Positions 48,268 to 53,864 of a stretch of 53,864 nt of DNA are shown here, in pieces; within the stretch, counting starts at the first letter, position 1, and the number at the start of each line of letters is the position of its first letter. A model generated the notes under the pieces. The model ran no database searches, was not told where the DNA came from, and saw only the letters and a program-made list of their open reading frames with translations. Origin of the DNA: Acidobacteriota bacterium. Its GTDB lineage: Bacteria; Acidobacteriota; Vicinamibacteria; Marinacidobacterales; Marinacidobacteraceae. Location: NCBI GenBank assembly GCA_009835985.1, contig VXWI01000072.1, positions 1-53,864 of the forward strand, read 5' to 3'. The translations under genes were made by a program, and so were the position numbers.

Positions 48268-49215
48268 CTACCCGGGCGCGTAGTAGCCGAGCTTGGTCCG
48301 AACCCGCAGATCCGGACGATTGGTCTGCACCACGATGCGTCGCCAGGCGCCGTCCTGCCGGGGGTTGTTGGAGATGTAACCGACGTTGTACTGGCTCTTG
48401 AGTTCCTCGGCGATCCGGGCGTACACCGAGTCCAGTTCGGCCAGCTCGGCGGGGAAGAACCACTGGCCGCCGGTCTCCTCGGCCAGGTTCTTGAGGACGT
48501 GTTCGGCCTCGGAGAAGCGCCTTCCCCGTCGGCGCGCGGTGTTCTGCAGCGAGATGGAGTAGATGACGACGTCGGTGTCCTTGGTCAGGTCGAGGACCTG
48601 TTCGAAGGTGACGAGCGAACTGGTGTCCCGGCCGTCGGACAGCAGGATGATGGCCTGCCGGCGGGCCTCCATCCGCTGGCGTTCGAGCGAGCGGAGCGAG
48701 ATGTACATGGCGTTGTGCAACTTGGTGGTGCCGCCCGCCTGGGTCATCCGGATGGCGTGCTCGAGTTCGCCGTGGTCGTTCGTGAACTTCTGCAGGATGT
48801 TGGCGTTGCTGCCGAACTCGACCACCTGCGCCACGTCCTCCATCCGCAGCGTCCGAGTGAACCGGACGGCCGCCTCCTGGGCGAAGTTCATCTTGTCCAC
48901 CATGCTCGCCGAGGTGTCGAGCAGCAGCACCATGCGGATCGGCAGGTCCTCGCGGGAGAAGGCCTCGATCTCCTGCAGGATGCCGTCCTCATAGACCGAG
49001 AAGTCCTCCTCGATCAGGTCGGTGATGAACCGCTCGCGCGCGTCGGTGACGGTCACGTTGAGCGAGATCAGGTCCACCGTCACCCGGAACTGGTAGGCCT
49101 GCTGGATGACGGGACCGGCCGCGGCGGTCAGGCCGCCGAGGACGAGGGTCAGGGCGCCCGCGGCGACGATCCCCCGCCATCCCCGAAGGGACCGGCGGCG
49201 CGCGCGGATTTCCAT
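48268..49215 (-). CDS. VWA-domain secreted protein (acidobacterial VWFA-related family)
   Basis: A 315-residue exported protein: signal peptide around RGIVAAGALTLVLGGLTAAAG, then a short beta domain FRVTVDLISLNVTVTDAR and a VWA domain with the MIDAS DTSAS (Asp100, Ser102, Ser104), the strand QAIILLSDGRDTSS and a final segment ELKSQYNVGYISNNP that is typical of the family annotated as VWFA-related acidobacterial domain. It may bind a metal-dependent protein ligand outside the cell. ATG 49215 is chosen over the longer frame to 49599 because the signal peptide follows it. Stop and dgt start are four bases apart. Confidence 0.93.
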   Translation of the reverse strand: MEIRARRRSLRGWRGIVAAGALTLVLGGLTAAAGPVIQQAYQFRVTVDLISLNVTVTDARERFITDLIEEDFSVYEDGILQEIEAFSREDLPIRMVLLLDTSASMVDKMNFAQEAAVRFTRTLRMEDVAQVVEFGSNANILQKFTNDHGELEHAIRMTQAGGTTKLHNAMYISLRSLERQRMEARRQAIILLSDGRDTSSLVTFEQVLDLTKDTDVVIYSISLQNTARRRGRRFSEAEHVLKNLAEETGGQWFFPAELAELDSVYARIAEELKSQYNVGYISNNPRQDGAWRRIVVQTNRPDLRVRTKLGYYAPG

Positions 49216-49300
49216 GAGCAACCCGCTATTCTGACGCAATTCCCATGCTCTCCACCGTGTCCTTCGTCCCTCTCCGGGCTTGCCGGAACCCCGCCGCTGA

Positions 49301-49852
49301 ATGACGGTGTGCAGTGTCTCTGGGCAGGTTGCCGGCGCCGCGGGGTCCGCTCCGACCGCGGCGGTTCTGACCGCGAGCGACCGATGCTCGGCCGGGTTGG
49401 CTCCCGATCGTTCGGGGGTCATTGCCCGCCGGATCCTGCTCGAACTCGGGTTTCGCATTGCCGACTCGGCGATCGTGCCCGACGAGATCGACGCCATCCG
49501 GGAAAGAGTGGGCGCCTGGGCCGGGTCCGGAATCCGGCTGGTGCTGACGACCGGCGGCACCGGGCTCGGCCCCCGCGACCGCACGCCGGAAGCGGTCACC
49601 CCGCTCCTCGACCGCGAACTCCCGGGCTACGGCGAACTGCTGCGGTCGGAGGGCCTCCGGGATACACCCATGGCGGTCCTTTCCCGTAGCCTCGCGGGGA
49701 GCATCGGCGCCACCCTGGTGATCGTCCTGCCGGGGAGCCCGCGCGCCGTCGAAAGCGGGCTCGGGACGCTGGCTCCGACGATCTTTCACGCCCTGCAACT
49801 GCTCGCCGGAGACACCGCGCATTCCCGTTCCGTAAAGGCTCGTAACGGTTGA
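49301..49852 (+). CDS. mog: Molybdopterin adenylyltransferase-like (MogA/MoaB family)
   Basis: A 183-residue protein of the MogA/MoaB family: AAVLTASDRCSAGLAPDRSG, the nucleotide/substrate-binding loop LVLTTGGTGLGPRDRTPEAV with its catalytic Asp, and GATLVIVLPGSPRAVESGL. MogA adenylylates molybdopterin before metal insertion. The N-terminal 15 residues are extra relative to short MoaB proteins. It is alone here, with no other cofactor gene in view. ATG 49301 is used. Divergent from the VWA gene by 85 bp. Confidence 0.93.
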   Translation: MTVCSVSGQVAGAAGSAPTAAVLTASDRCSAGLAPDRSGVIARRILLELGFRIADSAIVPDEIDAIRERVGAWAGSGIRLVLTTGGTGLGPRDRTPEAVTPLLDRELPGYGELLRSEGLRDTPMAVLSRSLAGSIGATLVIVLPGSPRAVESGLGTLAPTIFHALQLLAGDTAHSRSVKARNG

Positions 49853-49858
49853 TATACT
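49850..49858 (+). promoter_or_regulatory. Extended -10 promoter for the DksA-like gene
   Basis: TGATATACT matches TGN-TATAAT with one change, a textbook extended -10 that needs little -35 contact. Transcription would start near 49865, 47 bases before the ATG at 49912. It overlaps the end of the mog gene. Confidence 0.65.
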
Positions 49859-49911
49859 TGGCCAATTCCGCCATGCCGCACCCGGCTTGAGACGGTCGGC
49901 GGACTCCGAAA

Positions 49912-50244
49912 ATGACACCCGAAGAACTGCGACTGCACGAGGCGAATCTTCGTGCCAAGAAGGCCGCCATCGAGAAAGTCGTGCACACGCGCGCCTTCTC
50001 GCGGACCCCGCCGCACGGAGATGACGGGGACCGTTCCATGGTGGCGAACGACGACGAGATCGTGATCCAGCTTCAGCAGAATGACGCGAAGCTGCTCCGC
50101 GCCATCGACAAGGCGCTCGCCCGGATCAAGACCGGCGAGTTCGGCATGTGTTCCGACTGCGACGAGGAGATTCCGCGCCTCCGGCTGGAGGCGGTGCCGT
50201 GGACGCGCGTCTGCGTACCCTGCAAGGAACGGCAGTACTCCTGA
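49912..50244 (+). CDS. DksA/TraR-type zinc-finger protein
   Basis: A 110-residue protein: an N-terminal coiled coil (LRLHEANLRAKKAAIEKV; IQLQQNDAKLLRAIDKALAR) and a C-terminal four-Cys zinc finger, Cys80-SD-Cys83 and Cys101-VP-Cys104. The finger and TGEFGMCSDCDEEIPRLRLE are the DksA/TraR hallmark. DksA works in the RNA polymerase secondary channel with ppGpp during starvation. The protein is shorter than E. coli DksA (151 residues), so the coiled-coil arm is reduced. ATG 49912 is preceded by an extended -10. A REP-like repeat follows at 50266. Confidence 0.92.
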   Translation: MTPEELRLHEANLRAKKAAIEKVVHTRAFSRTPPHGDDGDRSMVANDDEIVIQLQQNDAKLLRAIDKALARIKTGEFGMCSDCDEEIPRLRLEAVPWTRVCVPCKERQYS

Positions 50245-50265
50245 GCGCGGCGGTTCGGCGCCTCC

Positions 50266-50325
50266 GGAGCGCCGGCCTCGGGCCGGCGCAGTCCTCCCGG
50301 TGGGGGCCGCGCGGTAGCGCCAAAC
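50266..50325 (+). repeat. REP-like repeat, copy 4
   Basis: Begins GGAGC, has the palindrome GCCGGCCTCGGGCCGGC with one change compared with the other copies, continues TCCTCCCGGTGGGGGC and ends GGTAGCGCCAAAC. It matches copy 1 (26359) in both halves, so the whole composite, not only the palindrome, is repeated. Confidence 0.78.
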
Positions 50326-50370
50326 AGGGCTCGACAACCCGAAGCCAAGCGAACAAGGGCTGACCCGCGG

Positions 50371-51162
50371 ATGGACCTCGGTATTGCCGGCCGCGCCGCC
50401 GTCGTGGCCGCGGGAAGCCAGGGGCTCGGCCGCGCGGTCGCCGAGGCACTGGCGGCAGAGGGGGTCCGGGTCGCCATCGGGGCGCGGGGCCGGGACGCGC
50501 TCGAGCGCACGGCCGCCGAGATTCGGGACCGTTGCGGGGTGGAGGTCCTCGCCCACCAGGTGGACGTCGGCGATCCGGATGCCGCCTTCGCGTTCGTCCG
50601 GGCCGCCGAGGAGCGCTTCGGACAGGTGGACATCCTGGTGACGAATGCCGGAGGGCCTCCGCCGACCCGGCTCCAGGACACGACGCCCCAGCAGTGGCGC
50701 GACGCGCTCGAAGCGAACCTGCTCTCCTGCGTGAACCTGGTGCGCGCCGCCCTGCCGGGCATGATCTCGCGCCGCTGGGGACGGATCCTCGCCATCGCGT
50801 CGGTCTCGGTGAAGCAGCCGGTCCCGGACATCATCCTGTCCAACACCGCGCGGTCCGGAATCGCCGGGTTCATGAAATCGCTCGCCAACGAGGCCGCCCC
50901 GCACGGAGTGCTCGCCAACGTGCTCTGTCCTGGTTTCACGCGGACGGCGCGGCTCGTCGAGTTGGCGGACCACGTTGCGGCGAAACGCGGCTGTGCGGTG
51001 GATGAGGTGTACGCCGACTGGTCGAAGGACATCCCGCTCGGACGGGTCGGGGAACCGGAGGAGTTCGCCGCCGCGGCCGCATTCCTCGTCTCCGAGCGCG
51101 CGAGTTACATCACGGGGACGGTGCTCGCGGTGGACGGCGGCCACATCAAGAGCGTCACCTGA
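50371..51162 (+). CDS. Short-chain dehydrogenase/reductase with atypical active site
   Basis: A 263-residue classical-length SDR. The Rossmann loop is AAGSQGLGRAVAEALAAEG (residues 13-31), the adenine loop VTNAGGPPP follows strand 4, and NVLCPGFTRTARL resembles the NPG/PG loop. The active site is not classical: Ser144 is in place, but the Tyr-x-x-x-Lys pair is replaced by Ser157 and Arg161 (SNTAR). Homologues with this change occur and are often annotated as 3-oxoacyl reductases, but catalysis is uncertain and a binding or regulatory role cannot be excluded. ATG 50371 follows a repeat and a short gap. Confidence 0.9.
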   Translation: MDLGIAGRAAVVAAGSQGLGRAVAEALAAEGVRVAIGARGRDALERTAAEIRDRCGVEVLAHQVDVGDPDAAFAFVRAAEERFGQVDILVTNAGGPPPTRLQDTTPQQWRDALEANLLSCVNLVRAALPGMISRRWGRILAIASVSVKQPVPDIILSNTARSGIAGFMKSLANEAAPHGVLANVLCPGFTRTARLVELADHVAAKRGCAVDEVYADWSKDIPLGRVGEPEEFAAAAAFLVSERASYITGTVLAVDGGHIKSVT

Positions 51163-51255
51163 TTCCACCGCCCGGGCGGACCGGGTGCTTCTCCGGCCCG
51201 CCGGATGGAAGCCGGCGCCGTGTGCGGGAGCGAGCCGTCGCTGCGGATCCCGCCG

Positions 51256-51663
51256 TCAGGCCAGGGCGCCCGGACGGTAGGCGACGCCCGGAAACGTCAC
51301 GAGAAGTGCCTGGTCGAACGTAGCCAGAGGAAGCGATTCGCGGATTGCCAGTTCGACGAAGAGCGCGTCGTACGCCGCGATCCCGCTCTGAACGCCCCGA
51401 ACCAACGCGCCATGCCAGAGCGACCGATTGGATACGGACTGGATGCCGAGACGCGCAGCCGCGCTCAGACGCTTGCCGCCCTCTTCGAGCGGTATCACAC
51501 CCTGCCGAACCGCCATCCAGACGACGTTCGCGAGTTCCGCTTCCCAGACCGCCGGCGCCATGCCTCCGTCCAGGCTCCCGATGAACGCCTGCGACTCCTC
51601 AACGAACTCTTCGGTTCCGAGCAACAGGTATGCGACGACATTCGTGTCCACGACGGCCGTCAC
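51256..51663 (-). CDS. PIN-domain ribonuclease toxin (VapC type)
   Basis: A 135-residue PIN protein, TAVVDTNVVAYLLLGTEEF with Asp6 as the first ligand, EAELANVVWMAVRQGVIPLE with the Glu, and YDALFVELAIRESLPLATFD with the later Asp residues. It is the toxin of the second pair; it overlaps the antitoxin stop (51660-51663). It differs clearly from the toxin at 28695, so the two cassettes are not a recent duplication. A degenerate inverted repeat lies just downstream (51190-51220). Confidence 0.92.
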   Translation of the reverse strand: MTAVVDTNVVAYLLLGTEEFVEESQAFIGSLDGGMAPAVWEAELANVVWMAVRQGVIPLEEGGKRLSAAARLGIQSVSNRSLWHGALVRGVQSGIAAYDALFVELAIRESLPLATFDQALLVTFPGVAYRPGALA

Positions 51664-51884
51664 CGGCCGATCGCCATCCAGCGATCAATTTCCGCGGCTG
51701 TCGGCCTTCGTGTCTGCTGCGCCCAGCGCTTCTCGAGTTGACGAAGTACCGATTGACGTTCGGCGGTGTACCCGTCCAGCAGGTCGCGCACTTCCTGTTC
51801 CATGGAGCGGCCGTTCCGCTTGGCGAGCGCCTTGAGGGATTCGACCGTGCCGACCGGAACGTTTCGGATCGTCAGGGTTGGCAT
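51660..51884 (-). CDS. FitA-like ribbon-helix-helix antitoxin
   Basis: A 74-residue antitoxin: PTLTIRNVPVGTVESLKALA and KRNGRSMEQEVRDLLDGYTA make up the Arc-type ribbon-helix-helix; the rest (LEKRWAQQTRRPTAAEIDRW) should bind the toxin. ATG 51884 is preferred, though a GTG nine bases upstream (51893) is in frame and either could be used. It precedes the toxin and overlaps its start by four bases. Confidence 0.88.
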   Translation of the reverse strand: MPTLTIRNVPVGTVESLKALAKRNGRSMEQEVRDLLDGYTAERQSVLRQLEKRWAQQTRRPTAAEIDRWMAIGR

Positions 51885-51955
51885 GGTGGTCACGCTTTCG
51901 CTGTCACAATGCTAGCACCAACTTGTCTTGAGGATTTGGCGGCAGCCAACCGGAA

Positions 51956-52999
51956 CTACCGCGCCGGAAGTACCCGAAGTGGATGCGTCCGGACGGTTTC
52001 GCCGTTCTCCTGGATTGTGATCCTCCAGGTTCCGGGGTCGCCGAGGATCGTGGTGTTCCACCATCCGAAACGATGCCGCGCGGAGCCGCTGTCCACGATC
52101 GAATCTCCCTGGAGCGAGCCGAACCCGTCGCGCAGGGCGATCCGGACCGAGTCGCCCGGCCGGCCCCCCGCGAGCGACAGGCCAACCGCCATGGATTCGC
52201 CGACCACGATCGAATCGATATTCGGCGGCGGGTCCGTGAATTCGCGAAGACCCAGGCCCTGGCGAAACGTGATGAACCCGCGCTGGACGTGGTAGTCCAT
52301 GACGGAGAGAGGCGGATCGTAAGCGGGTGGATCGGCCCACATCTCGTCGAGGAAGGGGTCCAGAACCCGGTTGTCGCGGCTCCGGACCTCGAAGTGCAGG
52401 TGGGGCCGGGTTGAACCCCCGGAACTACCGACCACAGCCAGCTGCTGCCCGGTGTCCACCGTCTGGCCGAGCGAGACCGTCAGCGATCCTTTCTTGAGAT
52501 GTCCGTAGATCGCCCGCGACCCGTCCGCGTGCGTGATCTCCACGTAGTTCCATGGAACATCGGTCCACGCGGAATGGCGGTCGAACTCCCCGTCGTGCGC
52601 GCGGGTGACGCGTCCGGACGCCGCCGCCAGCACCGGGGGAAGGTCGCGGTCCATCCAACGGAAATTGGGACTATGGATGTCGGTGCCGTCATGTCCGTTA
52701 TAGGTCCGGTCACCGTCGCGGTAGTCCCGGCGTCCCGGTCCGGGGTCCAGGTCCACATAGCTTTGGATCACCCAGTCGAGGCCTTCCTCACCACCGACCG
52801 GCCACGCGAGGATCGGCCGCTCCACCGATGTTGGCGATGGGCCCGGGGCGGGAGCCAGTCCGGGGGGAGCCGGCGCCGAGGGTGCCCCTCCGTCACCACA
52901 GGCCCAGATCAGGAATCCCGCGCCCGCCAAGGGAGCAAGGAGTCCGGCGCTGCGACGAAACGAGAATCCTCGTTCCTGAACGTTCACGGCTCGTGTCAC
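51956..52999 (-). CDS. M23-family metallopeptidase lipoprotein (LytM-like), second of a tandem pair
   Basis: A 347-residue predicted lipoprotein: GLLAPLAGAGFLIWAC with a lipobox Cys, a Pro/Ala linker, then an M23 endopeptidase domain with first zinc ligands in GHDGTDI (His, Asp), a Tyr-Gly-His segment (IYGHLKKGSL), VVGSSGGSTRPHLHFEVRS with the HxH ligand, and a C-terminal beta domain (VGESMAVGLSLAGGRPGDSV to TWRITIQENGE). M23 enzymes cut peptidoglycan cross-links or other Gly-rich peptides. An insertion (HSPNFRWMDRDLPPV) after the first motif is longer than usual. GTG 52999 overlaps the stop of the upstream copy. Confidence 0.92.
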   Translation of the reverse strand: MTRAVNVQERGFSFRRSAGLLAPLAGAGFLIWACGDGGAPSAPAPPGLAPAPGPSPTSVERPILAWPVGGEEGLDWVIQSYVDLDPGPGRRDYRDGDRTYNGHDGTDIHSPNFRWMDRDLPPVLAAASGRVTRAHDGEFDRHSAWTDVPWNYVEITHADGSRAIYGHLKKGSLTVSLGQTVDTGQQLAVVGSSGGSTRPHLHFEVRSRDNRVLDPFLDEMWADPPAYDPPLSVMDYHVQRGFITFRQGLGLREFTDPPPNIDSIVVGESMAVGLSLAGGRPGDSVRIALRDGFGSLQGDSIVDSGSARHRFGWWNTTILGDPGTWRITIQENGETVRTHPLRVLPAR

Positions 53000-53864
53000 T
53001 GCGCCGCGGTCACCCGAATCGGATAGGCCGCAACGGTTTCCGCGTCGATCTCGATCGCGATCTCCCAGATCCCGGGGTCGCCGGCAATCGTGGTCTTCCA
53101 GGCGCCAAGGGTCTGGCCGAACCGAACGTGAGCGACGGACGAGTTCCCGCGCACGGAACCGAGCGCGTCGCGCAGCAGGATCCGGGCCGAGTCCCCGGAG
53201 GTGCCTCCGGCGAGGGACACACCGATTCCCAGGATCTCGCCGACCGCGACGGAATCAGCGTTCGGAGGCGGGTCGAGCACATGCCGCTGCAAGTTGACCT
53301 CTCCCGCGTGGACGCTGAAGTCCATCAACGTGAGCGGCAGGTCGTACGACGGAGGATCCACCCACATCCCCTCAAGAAAGGGATCCAGCACCTGGCCGTC
53401 CGCGCTCCGGACCTCGAAGTGGAGCTGGGGCCGCCTCGAGGCGCCCGAACTGCCGACCACGCCGAGTTGATGCCCCGCGGTCACCGTCTCGCCGAGCGAA
53501 ACGGCCAGCGATCCTTTCTTGAGGTGGCCGTAGATCGTCCGGGACCCGTCTCCGTGCGTGAGTTCGACGAAGTTCCACGCCCCGCCGCCGGGCGCGATGT
53601 TCCGATCGAACTCCCCGTCATGCAGATCGCTGACCCGGCCATCCGCCGCCGCCAACACCGGCGGCAGGTCCCGGTCCATCCACCGAAAGTTGGGACTGCT
53701 GATGTCGGTGCCCTCGTGTCCGGCGATTGCGCGGCTACCGCCGGTGTAGTCCCGCGACCCCGGCCCGGGTTCGACGTCGACGTAGTTGTGGATGACCCAG
53801 TCGCGCCCCCGCTCGCCGCCGACGGGCCAGGCGAACTCGGGGGGCGCGACCGGTGGCGACGGGG
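52996..53864 (-). CDS. M23-family metallopeptidase, first of a tandem pair, N-terminus outside the window
   Basis: The frame is open to the right end of the window and continues past it; the part seen (289 codons) starts PSPPVAPPEFAWPVGGERGR and matches the neighbour at 51956: the shared block SPNFRWMDRDLPPVLAAA is identical, with GHEGTDI, YGHLKKGS and PQLHFEVRS as the zinc and active-site motifs. In the last motif the first His of HLH is replaced by Gln (QLH); only the second His is a zinc ligand, so activity may be kept. The C-terminal beta domain is also conserved. A lipoprotein signal is expected beyond 53864 by analogy. GTGA overlap couples it to the downstream copy. Confidence 0.9.
   Translation of the reverse strand, partial: PSPPVAPPEFAWPVGGERGRDWVIHNYVDVEPGPGSRDYTGGSRAIAGHEGTDISSPNFRWMDRDLPPVLAAADGRVSDLHDGEFDRNIAPGGGAWNFVELTHGDGSRTIYGHLKKGSLAVSLGETVTAGHQLGVVGSSGASRRPQLHFEVRSADGQVLDPFLEGMWVDPPSYDLPLTLMDFSVHAGEVNLQRHVLDPPPNADSVAVGEILGIGVSLAGGTSGDSARILLRDALGSVRGNSSVAHVRFGQTLGAWKTTIAGDPGIWEIAIEIDAETVAAYPIRVTAAQ

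Noticed and set aside
51190..51220. Possible fifth REP-like copy (CCGGCCCGCCGGATGGAAGC)
   Set aside because: It has a palindromic core but neither the GGAGC start nor the AAAC end; too diverged to count.
1..53864. CRISPR array, phage genes, insertion-sequence transposase
   Set aside because: No regularly spaced direct repeats and no transposase, integrase or phage structural motifs were seen in any believable gene.

Overview
The window is about 69% GC (an impression, not a count) and almost fully coding. Its families point to an Acidobacteriota member: an ADOP-type permease behind a PadR regulator, a von Willebrand A protein of the acidobacterial secreted type, sulfatase-like lipoproteins with TPR tails, an Oar-type TonB receptor with a carboxypeptidase-regulatory domain, TPR/FG-GAP/ASPIC secreted proteins and FitAB/VapBC-type toxin-antitoxin pairs. 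Class cannot be fixed from this sequence alone. Many genes overlap by ATGA/GTGA or TGATG, so operons are tight. There is no rRNA, tRNA, CRISPR array, phage or insertion-sequence transposase in view.

Layout. 1-166: 5-prime end of a lipoprotein gene leaving the window on the minus strand. 492-6747: a four-gene plus-strand operon for branched acyl-CoA (leucine or acyclic terpenoid) breakdown: biotin-dependent carboxylase beta, AtuA-like protein, enoyl-CoA hydratase, carboxylase alpha. 6856-9841: PadR regulator and ADOP permease. 9924-11829: YfcC-type carrier and ureidoglycolate lyase. 11846-15079 (minus): a secreted operon of an Ig-like repeat protein, a Tat-exported alkaline-phosphatase-superfamily protein and a coiled-coil protein. 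15179-17505: aminotransferase and D-2-hydroxyacid dehydrogenase. 17542-18594: metzincin-like lipoprotein. 18710-20870: sodium/solute symporter and acetyltransferase. 20963-26343: promoter with a repeated operator, six-helix membrane protein, winged-helix regulator, then an adaptor/ATPase/two-permease MacAB-like exporter. 26481-29377 (minus): M3 peptidase and a FitAB pair. 29456-29736: REP-like inverted repeats. 29797-32103 (minus): sulfatase-like TPR lipoprotein. 32469-41433: TonB receptor, TPR/FG-GAP/ASPIC protein, ALDH7 dehydrogenase, DUF6503-like lipoprotein, TPR protein. 41430-46179 (minus): Gld-like ABC system (ATPase, permease, GldG-like, DUF4340). 46468-53864: small exported protein, dGTPase, acidobacterial VWA protein, MogA, DksA/TraR zinc finger, SDR, second toxin-antitoxin pair, and two tandem M23 peptidase lipoproteins, the last cut by the window end.

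How they fit together: the first 6.7 kb is one catabolic route ending in a biotin carboxylase. A possible glyoxylate theme (ureidoglycolate lyase, aminotransferase, hydroxyacid reductase, transporters) spans 10-20 kb. Much of the rest is cell-envelope or secretion machinery. The least explained parts are the secreted operon at 11.8-15.1 kb, the operator-controlled exporter at 20.9-26.3 kb, and a dispersed two-stem palindromic repeat with several copies and one inverted pair.
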